From Fodinicola feengrottensis (GTDB lineage: Bacteria; Actinomycetota; Actinomycetes; Mycobacteriales; HKI-0501): a DNA stretch of 64,000 bases. Location of the stretch: assembly GCF_010993775.1 (NCBI RefSeq), contig NZ_WOTO01000040.1:1-64000 (forward strand), given 5' to 3'. Shown here piece after piece: positions 56,275 through 64,000 of the stretch; the first letter of the stretch is position 1, and every line of letters starts with the position of its first letter. The translations under genes and the position numbers were made by a program. The notes under the pieces are model-generated. The model searched no databases and had not been told where the DNA came from. It saw only the letters and a program-made list of their open reading frames with translations.

Positions 56275-57993
56275 TTATGAAGAGATTTCCAGGGTGTTTT
56301 CGACGCCACCCAAGGTGACCGCGACGGTGGCGGGCAGCGGACCCGTGAGGAGCAGGAAGTAGGCGGCGGAGGCGGCGGCTTCGGGAGGGAATCCCGGCGG
56401 AGTGTGGACCTTGAGGATGGCGTCGTTTTCGCGCGTACGTACGAAACAGACGTCGTCGTCGATCAGCGCGGCGAGATAGCAGCCGGGGTGATGAACAAGC
56501 AGATCGGCCAGGATGTCCGGCGTGCTTCCCTCGACCTCGCCGGCGCGTCGGAAGACCACTTCGGCGTTGCCGAGCAGTGAACGGACCGGATGCTCGGCGT
56601 GACAACACAAATGTGCGCCAGCTGGCGGCGCCGACAGTGGCAGTCCACTGTAGACGTCGGCGGGCCGGCGGGTCAGCCCTACGACAGAGCCCGCCGCTGA
56701 GCCGCTGACAAAGGTGGCTGCGATGTCCGGCCTTGTCAATATACCGGGAAAGTCGGCTGGAAGAATCCGTACGGGCGGCTCGTGGTTTGGCTCCGGCAAG
56801 GCCATCAGCCGGTAGAAAAGGGCACGCAGGCGTACGAGCGCGGCGCCGGGCTCGGACGTGATCAGATCGCTGACGTCTTTCCATTGCCCTGGCCGGAACT
56901 CGTCTATCGCGCGGTCGATCTGGGCGTCCAGCGGCAGCGTCCGGTCGAGTCGGGGAGCGGACCGCCCGAGCAGGTCGACGGGTGAGCCGCCGGCCACGTC
57001 CGCGACCGGGAACGCGGCCAGCAGGATCGGCTTGTCGAGTGCGGTCGCATATGTGGTCACTGCGCCGTGATCGCCGATCACGCAGTCCGCCGCGATCAAC
57101 GCGGCCCGCCATCCTTCCTGTGGCGGGACCAAAATCAGCCCGGCTCGCTGACAGTCGGCCAGCCAACTGTGCACCTGCCAGCCGCCGTGTCCGTACCAGA
57201 GATGCGGGTGCAGGGCGGCGGCCACCCGATAGTTGTCCAGCGGCAGGTCCGCCATCACCTGCCGGAAAAGATCAGGCCAGGTCCCGAAAAGCGAGTGCTG
57301 CCACCAAGTAGACGAGAGCAGAACGAGCCGCTGGTGTGGACGTACGCCCAACGCTTTACGGTATCTGCTGCGATATTCGGCGCTCGCCGCGATCCGGTCG
57401 TGGCACGGATCGCCGATGACGGTGGCCACGTCGACGGCTTGCGGGACGGCATCGGCCAGTCGCTGGAGTTGTTCCCGATGGGAAAGGCCAACGGCGGCTG
57501 CGAAGACCTGTCCGTCGTGCAAAAGCCACTGCGGCGACAGCCCATAAGTCGCCCTAGGGACCCGGGGACCGGGACCCGGGACCCGGGACCCGGGACCCGG
57601 GACCCGGGACCGGGACCCGGCCGTATTCTTAGTATATCCTATACCATGTGAGAGCAGGACAAGTGGGGCATTGATTTCGTGCAGGCTGCCGCTGTGCGCG
57701 GCCGCGATCGCGAGGTCGAACTCGGTCTGCAGTGCTTGCGCCCAGGGAATTGTCGCGGCGCCGAGAGCGGCCAGCACCTCGGCCACTCCGGCCCGTACGG
57801 CAGAGGTGCCCGGAGTGGTGAAAACCACCTGGATCCGCAGGTCGGCGTCGAAAACCGGCAGCACGTCCGCAAGCCGCGTCGCCGCGGTCACGGTGTGGAC
57901 GATCACCAGCACGGTCCGTGCTGGCTGAATCGTCCGCCAGCGGGGCGCCTGGAGCCCGACCGGCACCTTCTCCCAGGTGTGGTCGGCGGGCAC
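56275..57993 (-). CDS. Conserved protein with glycosyl/glycerophosphotransferase-like fold
   Basis: About 572 residues, intact. It matches a family of actinobacterial proteins I know only as uncharacterised: PARTVLVIVHTVTAATRLAD, VFTTPGTSAVRAGVAEVLAA, LVLLSHGIGYTK, GLSPQWLLHDGQVFAAAVGL and the GVRPHQRLVLLSSTWWQHSL block resemble CDP-glycerol glycerophosphotransferase or glycosyltransferase-like nucleotide-binding halves. No catalytic function can be assigned. Between YTKNTA and RATYGLS it holds a low-complexity stretch encoded by a heptamer repeat (57557-57620). GTG at 57993 (PADHTWEKVP) with AGAAAGG upstream is preferred; the longer frame from 58074 runs through the nested hairpin. Confidence 0.7.
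   Translation of the reverse strand: MPADHTWEKVPVGLQAPRWRTIQPARTVLVIVHTVTAATRLADVLPVFDADLRIQVVFTTPGTSAVRAGVAEVLAALGAATIPWAQALQTEFDLAIAAAHSGSLHEINAPLVLLSHGIGYTKNTAGSRSRVPGPGSRVPGPGPRVPRATYGLSPQWLLHDGQVFAAAVGLSHREQLQRLADAVPQAVDVATVIGDPCHDRIAASAEYRSRYRKALGVRPHQRLVLLSSTWWQHSLFGTWPDLFRQVMADLPLDNYRVAAALHPHLWYGHGGWQVHSWLADCQRAGLILVPPQEGWRAALIAADCVIGDHGAVTTYATALDKPILLAAFPVADVAGGSPVDLLGRSAPRLDRTLPLDAQIDRAIDEFRPGQWKDVSDLITSEPGAALVRLRALFYRLMALPEPNHEPPVRILPADFPGILTRPDIAATFVSGSAAGSVVGLTRRPADVYSGLPLSAPPAGAHLCCHAEHPVRSLLGNAEVVFRRAGEVEGSTPDILADLLVHHPGCYLAALIDDDVCFVRTRENDAILKVHTPPGFPPEAAASAAYFLLLTGPLPATVAVTLGGVENTLEISS
57557..57620. repeat. Heptamer microsatellite inside the 56275-57993 gene
   Basis: Tandem GGGACCC (CCCGGGA) units, with two imperfect units (GGGGACC and GGGACC), about nine copies. 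Seven is not a multiple of three, so a change in copy number shifts the reading frame. In the current frame it encodes SRVPGPG-like repeats. Confidence 0.85.
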
Positions 57994-58035
57994 GGTCGCG
58001 GGCCTTTCTGCTGGACGAGGTCGATTCCACCCGAA

Positions 58036-58193
58036 GGGCGTCTGGAACCTGTGGCGGCCGATAGTCGAGCCCAAACGCCGCCTACCGGCACCGGTCGATG
58101 ACCCACCATAGCTTTGCTATTTGGGTCATCACCCGGCACCGGTAGGACGACGTGTGGATCTCGACTTTCAACCACCACAGGTTCCAGACGCCC
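58036..58193. repeat. Nested 158-bp inverted repeat (cruciform-like)
   Basis: The outer arms GGGCGTCTGGAACCTGTGG (58036-58054) and CCACAGGTTCCAGACGCCC (58175-58193) are exact reverse complements. Inside, CCTACCGGCACCGG / CCGGCACCGGTAGG, then GATGACCCA / TGGGTCATC, then ATAGC / GCTAT around TTT also pair, so almost the whole unit can fold as one hairpin. It lies just upstream of the 56275-57993 gene start. Confidence 0.85.
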
Positions 58194-58233
58194 TAACCGC
58201 CAGCCGGCCGCGACCGCCGGTACGGTGCGTCAC

Positions 58234-58677
58234 ATGGAAATCTGGGTGGCCGTGGTGACCGGTGTGGTGGCCCTGCTGGCGGCTTTCGTCGGTGTGATCG
58301 GCACCCTGGTCGGCGCGCTGGTCGCCGATCGTGGCGCCCGCCGGCGCGAGGAAGATGCCCGCAAGGAGCGCCGCAATGAGACCGTGCGGGAAATGTACGG
58401 CCGGTTCCTCAGCGCGGCGGCACCTCTGGTCGCCGACCGCCGTGATCCGGACCGCGCGGCCACCGACGCGTTGCTGCTCGCCGCCACGGACTTCGATCTG
58501 CTGGTGCCGGCCGGGATGGCGAGCCAGGCCCGGCAGGCCGTCGCGGCCGCCGAACGCCTGGGACGGTTGCTGACCACTGAGGACCGCCAGTCACCGGCCG
58601 TCACCGAAGCGGTCGCCGACCTGCGTACGGCGGTGGACGTCATCCGCGACGCGATGCGCGCCGACCTTGCGTCCTAA
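58234..58677 (+). CDS. Hypothetical protein with N-terminal membrane anchor
   Basis: 147 residues. The first helix VAVVTGVVALLAAFVGVIGT is membrane-spanning, followed by a positively charged stretch (DRGARRREEDARKERRNETV) and a helical coiled-coil-like cytoplasmic part with LLAATDFDLLVPAGMASQA. No family I can name. ATG at 58234 lies 40 bp after the nested hairpin, and the reading frame is intact. Confidence 0.6.
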   Translation: MEIWVAVVTGVVALLAAFVGVIGTLVGALVADRGARRREEDARKERRNETVREMYGRFLSAAAPLVADRRDPDRAATDALLLAATDFDLLVPAGMASQARQAVAAAERLGRLLTTEDRQSPAVTEAVADLRTAVDVIRDAMRADLAS

Positions 58678-58803
58678 CGTCGGCTGTGGAGGCCGATAGG
58701 CTGCCCAACCGGCAGGAATTCGCTGCCTGAGTCGCCGTCCCGCTCGGCATGTCACCAGCTGGTTCGGCGTCGTCCACTTGGGCTATGTCAGAAACAGTGC
58801 TGA

Positions 58804-59154
58804 GTGCCCGCGCGCCGAGTGCGCGGCATTGACGTGGTGTGCGCGATCGCGATGGCCATAGTGGTGGTGCCGATCGCTCTCTCTCCGGTGTTGTCCATCC
58901 TGCCCATTTCTGGTTTGCCAACGGGTCTCAGCAGAGGAATCGTGACTGTCGCGCCGATTGTCACGACGATTCTGCTGGGCCTCGCGATCGCGGGCGCAGC
59001 CGTGCGCCGGTTGCCTGGCACCGTCCGCGGCGGAAGCGTCGGCGTCCTGATCGGCATTCTGTTCAGTGTTCTGCTCGCCGGCGCCGCCTTTGCGGCTGTG
59101 CCGGTCTTCTTGGTCCTCTGGGTGATTGGCCGGACCTTGGTCGGGCTCCACTAG
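58804..59154 (+). CDS. Small membrane protein
   Basis: 116 residues with three or four hydrophobic segments: VVCAIAMAIVVVPIALSPVL, IVTVAPIVTTILLGLAIAG, and SVGVLIGILFSVLLAGAAFA followed by AVPVFLVLWVIG. The start is GTG at 58804 (PARRVRGIDV). It ends overlapping the convergent GNAT gene by 4 bp. No known family. Confidence 0.55.
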   Translation: MPARRVRGIDVVCAIAMAIVVVPIALSPVLSILPISGLPTGLSRGIVTVAPIVTTILLGLAIAGAAVRRLPGTVRGGSVGVLIGILFSVLLAGAAFAAVPVFLVLWVIGRTLVGLH

Positions 59155-59960
59155 TGGAGAGTCCACTCGCCGGAGTCGGCGACCGGGTAGTAGCCGACCT
59201 CCTGGTAGATGTGGTTGCTCGTCGGGTTGGCGAGGTCGGTGAACAGGCAGCAGGCAGTCGCGCCGGCGGCCAGGGTGTCGGCCGAGACAGCGGCGACCAG
59301 GGCGCCGGCGTACCCGTGGCGGCGGTGCGCTGGCGGGGTGTAGACGAACCCGACGCGGACGACGCCACCGGACGCGTCCGTACGGGATGCGCTTGCCACC
59401 GGCTCGCCGTCGACCTCCCAGAGCCAGATCAGGCCCTGGCCGATGCGGCGGCGCAGGTTGGCCGCGCCCAGACTGTGACTGCCCAGCGCAGCGGCGAAAG
59501 CGGCCTGCCAGGTGACTGCCAGCTCGGTGTCCGCTTCGGTGGCGAGCCGGGCGCGACCTGGTACGCCGGTTGGCGGCTTGACTGCGTCCAGCTGGTAGAG
59601 GCGCATGCCCCGGGCCAGGGTCGCCGGTCCCCAGGCGGCGATGAACGGCTCGGCGGAGGTGGTGAGGCTGCTCAGCATGTCGATGTCGAAGGAGCGGCAG
59701 TAGTCGGCGACGGCGGCGGCAGCGGCCGGAGACATCGTCGACAAGCCGAGCGGATGAGGTGGCGTACGTATGGCGACGCCGGCAAGCGAACCGTCGTCGT
59801 CCAGTACGCGCAGCCATAATGGATCGCCGTCGACCACATAGCCACCGGCGGCGCCGGCGATCACCGAGGACAGGACCGTGTTCCGGACCGGGTCTTGCTT
59901 GAGCCAGCCCAGCACGGCAGCGGCGAAAGCCCTGACATCGTCATCCCGTACGCAGCGCAT
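59151..59960 (-). CDS. GNAT family N-acetyltransferase (two-domain)
   Basis: An intact 269-residue protein with a variable N-terminal domain (DDDVRAFAAAVLGWLKQDPV...) and a C-terminal GNAT domain: VVRVGFVYTPPAHRRHGYAG with the acetyl-CoA loop (R-R-H-G-Y-A), and CLFTDLANPTSNHIYQEVGY. These are typical actinobacterial GNAT proteins with unknown substrates. ATG at 59960 fits. The gene has the same GC use as the neighbours. Confidence 0.85.
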   Translation of the reverse strand: MRCVRDDDVRAFAAAVLGWLKQDPVRNTVLSSVIAGAAGGYVVDGDPLWLRVLDDDGSLAGVAIRTPPHPLGLSTMSPAAAAAVADYCRSFDIDMLSSLTTSAEPFIAAWGPATLARGMRLYQLDAVKPPTGVPGRARLATEADTELAVTWQAAFAAALGSHSLGAANLRRRIGQGLIWLWEVDGEPVASASRTDASGGVVRVGFVYTPPAHRRHGYAGALVAAVSADTLAAGATACCLFTDLANPTSNHIYQEVGYYPVADSGEWTLH

Positions 59961-60000
59961 AACCCAGGATCGCTAACGGGTGCTTCCGAACGCCACTGAT

Positions 60001-60249
60001 TTAGTGATCCATCCGCACTGACCAGCTGGCACTGCCGGTGGAATGCGACGCCTGGTTCTGGTCGGGGGCACCGAGCCAGCTGACCAGCAGCCCGATCAGG
60101 GTGAACGTGAGGATCCCGCCGGCCACCAGGTAGAGCGCCCTGGTCATCCGGGACGGTCCGCGCAGGAACAACCGCCACGCCATCACGCCGATGGCGGCGA
60201 TCAGCAGCAGCGCGATGACGCCGTTCTCCGTGGGGTAGATGCCCTGCAT
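60001..60249 (-). CDS. Small membrane protein
   Basis: 82 residues with two membrane segments (GVIALLLIAAIGVMAWRLFL and ALYLVAGGILTFTLIGLLVS), a basic loop between and a His/Ser-rich end (SHSTGSASWSVRMDH). ATG at 60249; the larger frame from 60318 extends across the valS start. Divergent from valS with about 33 bp between starts. Confidence 0.65.
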   Translation of the reverse strand: MQGIYPTENGVIALLLIAAIGVMAWRLFLRGPSRMTRALYLVAGGILTFTLIGLLVSWLGAPDQNQASHSTGSASWSVRMDH

Positions 60250-60282
60250 GATTGGCTCGCGGTTCTCCGTAGACTTGAGGGT

Positions 60283-62905
60283 GTGACAACCACGGCCGGC
60301 CGACACCAACGCTCGCACCGACCTCCCGCCACAGTATTCCCCCGCGGCGGTAGAAGGGCCCGCTTACGAGCGATGGGTAACAAACGGCTACTTCCACGCC
60401 GACGAGAAATCCGACCGCGAGCCGTACTGCATCGTCCTGCCGCCACCGAACGTGACCGGCAACCTGCACATTGGTCACGCCCTCGACCACACCCTGCAGG
60501 ACGCCTTGATCCGGCGCCGCCGCATGCAGGGGTACGAGACGCTGTGGATGCCCGGCATGGACCACGCCGGCATCGCCACCCAGAACGTGGTCGAGAAGCA
60601 GCTCGCCGCGAAGGAGGGCAGGTCGCGGCACGACCTCGGCCGGGAGGACTTCGTCGCCCGGGTCTGGGAGTGGAAAGAGGAATACGGCGGCCGGATCCTC
60701 GGCCAGATGCGCCGGCTCGGCGACTCGGTCGACTGGGAACGCGAGCGCTTCACCATGGACGAGGGCCTGTCCCGGGCCGTCCTGACCATCTTCAAGAGGC
60801 TGTACGACGACGGCCTGATCTACCGCGCCGAGCGGATCATCAACTGGTGTCCGCGCTGCATGACCGCGCTGTCGGATATCGAGGTCGAGCACAGCGACGA
60901 CGATGGTGAGCTCGTCTCCATCCGTTATGGCGAAGGCGAGAACTCGATCGTCGTCGCCACCACCCGGGTCGAGACCATGCTCGGTGACACCGCGGTGGCC
61001 GTCCATCCCGACGACGAGCGCTATGCGCACCTGGTCGGCACCGAGGTCGAGTTGCCGCTCACCGGCCGCCGGATCCCGATCGTCGCCGACACCCACGTCG
61101 ACCCGGCTTTCGGCACGGGCGCGGTGAAAGTCACACCGGCGCACGACCCGAACGACTTCGAGATCGGCCAGCGGCACCAGTTGCCGGCGCTGTCCGTGAT
61201 GGACGAGCGTGGCGTGGTCACCGCGAAGGGACCTTTTGAGGGCCTGGACCGATTTGAGGCGCGCCCCGCGGTGGTCGCCGCGCTGCGCGAAGAGGGCCGG
61301 ATCGTCGCCGAGAAGCGGCCGTACGTACACGCCGTCGGGCATTGCTCGCGTTGTGGCACGGCCGTCGAGCCGCGGCTTTCCAAGCAGTGGTTCGTGAACA
61401 CCACCCCGCTGGCGAAGGCGGCCGGCGCCGCCGTACGAGATGGCCGGGTGAAGATTCACCCGCAGTCGCTGGAAAAGCGGTATTTCGACTGGGTCGACAA
61501 CATGCACGACTGGTGCATTTCGCGGCAGCTCTGGTGGGGCCACCGGATCCCGGTCTGGTACGGCCCGGATGGCGAAATGCGGTGTGTTGGCCCGGACGAA
61601 GATGCACCTGGCGACGGCTGGACGCAGGACGCCGATGTCCTGGACACCTGGTTTTCCTCTGGGCTGTGGCCGTTCTCGACGCTCGGTTGGCCGGACGAGA
61701 CGGCCGCGCTGAAGAAGTTCTATCCGAACTCGGTGCTGGTCACCGGCTACGACATCCTGTTCTTCTGGGTCGCCCGGATGATGATGTTCGGCCTGTACGC
61801 GATGGACGGCGTGCCGCCTTTCGACCACATCGCCCTGCACGGCCTGGTCCGTGACCAGTTCGGCAAGAAGATGTCCAAGTCGCGCGGAAACGTCGTCGAC
61901 CCGATGGAGTGGATCGAGGCGTACGGCGCGGACGCCCTGCGGTTTTCGCTGGCCCGCGGCGCGAACCCGGGCACCGATCAGGCGATCAGCGCGGACTGGG
62001 GGGTGGGCGGCGCACGGAATTTCTGCAACAAGATCTGGAATGCCACCCGGTTCGCGATCGCCAACGGCGCGACTGTCGGCGAGATCCCGGCGGATCTGTC
62101 CACTGTGGACCGTTGGGTGTTGTCCCGGCTGCACCAGACGATCGCCGAGGTCGACGAGCTGCTGGAGGATTTCCAGTTCGGCAAGGCATCCGACGCGCTC
62201 TACCATTTCGCGTGGGACGAGGTCTGCGACTGGTATTTGGAGCTCGCCAAGCCGACCCTGCAGGCCGGCGGTCCGGCCGCGGACGCGACTCGCGCGGTGC
62301 TGGGGAACGTCCTGGACGTGTTGCTGCGGGTCCTGCATCCCATCACGCCGTTCGTGACCGAGGAGCTGTGGCGAGCGTTGACCGGCGGCGAGACGCTGAT
62401 AACCGCCGCGTGGCCTTCGCCGGATCCGGAGAAATTTCGGGACGCCAAGGCCGAAGCGACCGTGCTGGCGCTGCAGGAGGTCGTCACCGAGGTCCGCCGG
62501 TTCCGCGCCGAGCAGGGCCTCAAGCCCGGCCAGCGGGTGCCGGCGCGGCTCGCCGGCATCGCCGACACCGACCTGGCCGAGCACGCTGGTTCGTTGCGGG
62601 CGCTGCTGCGGCTGACCGAGCCCGAGGACGGCTTCAGCGCGACCGCGGCTTTGCCCGTACACGGGCTGAAACTGGAGTTGGACCTGTCCGGCACCATTGA
62701 CGTGGCGGCCGAGCGAGCCCGGCTGACCAAGGACCTGGCCGCCGCCGAGAAGGAAAAGCAACAGAACTCCGGAAAACTCGGTAATCCGGCGTTCACCGCG
62801 AAGGCACCCGAGGCAGTGGTGGCCAAGGTGCGGGAGCGGGTCGCGGTGGCCGAGGCCGACATCGCCCGGATCACCGCCGCGCTGAAGGGGCTGCCGTCGG
62901 CGTGA
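60283..62905 (+). CDS. valS: Valyl-tRNA synthetase
   Basis: About 874 residues. The class I signatures HIGH ([20 protein letters not shown]) and KMSKS ([20 protein letters not shown]) are present; the editing domain region has [20 protein letters not shown], and the C-terminal coiled coil [17 protein letters not shown] fits ValRS. GTG at 60283 is the probable start, but one indel between about 60295 and 60350 is needed to join it to [20 protein letters not shown]; in the frame of the body a TGA at 60284 precludes a start. Essential, cytoplasmic. In Streptomyces and Mycobacterium it lies shortly after clpX. The TGA overlaps the GTG of folC. Confidence 0.95.
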
Positions 62906-64000
62906 ACGTCAACAAGAGACACCGCAACAACGCCGGCAACACTGCGAAAGCGTCCGAGCAGCTCGAGGAAGTGCTGGCCGCGCTGGAAAGTCGCGGTCAG
63001 GGCCGGATGGTGCCGGACCGGTCCCGGATCGTCGAGCTGCTGGATCTGCTCGGCAACCCACAAAAGGCGTATCCGTCCGTACATTTGACTGGTACGAACG
63101 GGAAAACGTCGACCGCGCGGATGATCGACTCGCTGCTGCGGGCGCAGGGCCTGCGAGTCGGCCGCTACACCAGCCCGCACCTGGACAGCCCAGCCGAGCG
63201 GATCAGCGTCGACGGCGAGCCGATTGACGACGAGCGGTTCGTCGCCGCGTACCAGGACGTCGCCCCGTACGTGGAGCTGATGGACGCCCGCAACGACCAG
63301 CCGGTCACGTATTTCGAGCTGATGACCGCGATGGCGTTCGCCGCCTTCGCGGACACGCCGGTGGATGTGGCGGTGGTCGAGGTCGGACTGGGCGGCACCT
63401 GGGACGCGACCAACGTGCTGGAGGCCGCGGTCGCGGTGATCACCCCGATCGGGCTCGACCACGTGGAGCTGCTCGGCCCGACGATCGCCGACATCGCCAC
63501 CGAGAAGGCCGGCATCATCCATCCCGGCTCTACCGTGGTGGCCGCGATCCAGCCGGTCGAGGCGGTCGAGCCGCTGCTGCGCGGGTCGCCGAGGTGGGCG
63601 CCAACCTCGCCCGCGAAGGCGAGGAATTCGGCGTCATGGAGCGGCAGATCGCGGTGGGGGGTCAGGTGCTGTGGCTGCAGGGTCTGGCCGCTCGGTATGA
63701 GGAGATGTTCCTGCCGTTGCAGGGGGCGCACCAGGCGCAGAACGCGGCGGTCGCGGTAGCCGCCGTCGAGGCGTTCCTCGGCGCCGGCGCGGACCGGCAG
63801 TTGGAGCTGGAGGCCGTCCGGGAAGGCCTCGCCGACGCCAGCTCGCCGGGCCGGCTGGAGCGCGTACGCAATAGTCCGACCGTGCTGTTGGACGCCGCCC
63901 ACAACCCGGCCGGCATGCAGGTGTTGGTGGACGCTCTGCGCGAGGAGTTCGCCTTCAGCCGGCTGGTCGCGGTGGTGGCGATGCTCAGCGACAAGGACGC
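62902..64000 (+). CDS. folC: Folylpolyglutamate / dihydrofolate synthase, 5' part
   Basis: The first ~365 residues of FolC, which adds glutamate to folates. The P-loop is [20 protein letters not shown], followed by [40 protein letters not shown], and GLDHVELLG...[10 protein letters not shown] frameshift near 63593 breaks PLLR from [14 protein letters not shown]; then [20 protein letters not shown] and [12 protein letters not shown] are the ligase-domain motifs. GTG at 62902 overlaps the valS stop. The gene continues beyond the window. Confidence 0.93.

Noticed and set aside
59861-62761. A 966-codon open frame opposite valS
   Set aside because: It is the antisense shadow of valS with high third-position GC on the other strand. 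The translation has no family resemblance.

Overview
The window is high-GC DNA from an actinobacterium. The evidence is GTG starts, RBS spacing, two clpP genes in tandem with tig and clpX, Eis, a Nei2-type glycosylase, a mycothiol-type DsbA nitroreductase, DUF222/HNH genes and carbohydrate ABC operons. The order pepN / Rv2466c-like nitroreductase / Nei glycosylase / tRNA-Pro and tRNA-Gly / tig-clpP1-clpP2-clpX / valS-folC follows a backbone known from Mycobacterium and Streptomyces. The species cannot be named from the sequence alone. About forty single-base-scale frameshifts cut otherwise well-conserved genes, including the essential clpX, valS and folC. Most sit in homopolymers or short dinucleotide runs, so I treat most of them as sequencing error. 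Coordinates below span the whole reconstructed gene, and I say where the frame changes.

Region 1 (1-5.4 kb) holds a broken sugar-binding protein gene, a pepN cut off in the middle, a DsbA-like nitroreductase, and several copies of a modular, palindrome-rich repeat that occupies the junctions. Region 2 (5.4-12.3 kb) holds DUF1015, a PAP2 phosphatase, Nei2, Eis, an anti-sigma-like ATPase and two tRNAs. Region 3 (12.4-19 kb) holds a sugar ABC operon with a LacI-type operator on its promoter, and a secreted vWA/Calx-beta protein. Region 4 (19-26.2 kb) holds metabolic singletons, including a phosphotriesterase-family enzyme divergent from a CGNR zinc-finger protein, with two matched operator sites between them.

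Region 5 (26.2-32.6 kb) looks like one regulon. A GntR/FCD regulator, a DUF1989 protein and PxpABC (5-oxoprolinase) are read rightward. An amino-acid ABC transporter whose binding protein, permease and perhaps ATPase are fused is read leftward. Two GntR-type operators lie between. Region 6 (32.6-40.8 kb) holds a DUF885 peptidase, a flavin reductase, a VOC protein, a dehalogenase-like hydrolase, a Rossmann protein, an aminotransferase and an amine oxidase.

Region 7 (40.9-45.3 kb) is tig-clpP1-clpP2-clpX; its trigger factor ends in a His/Asp-rich tail. Region 8 (45.4-60.2 kb) is an accessory stretch between clpX and valS-folC. It contains an MFS transporter, a class II lanthipeptide locus (a 59-residue precursor, a hairpin, LanM, and a STAND-ATPase/TPR protein), a TetR/hydrolase pair with an apparently leaderless promoter inside a palindrome, a truncated IS630 transposase, a DUF222/HNH nuclease, a large protein containing a heptamer microsatellite, and a nested 158-bp hairpin. 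Region 9 (60.3 kb to the end) is valS and the start of folC.

The best candidates for something undescribed are the lanthipeptide locus, the modular palindromic repeat family, the fused amino-acid transporter with its GntR/Pxp regulon, and the nested hairpin.
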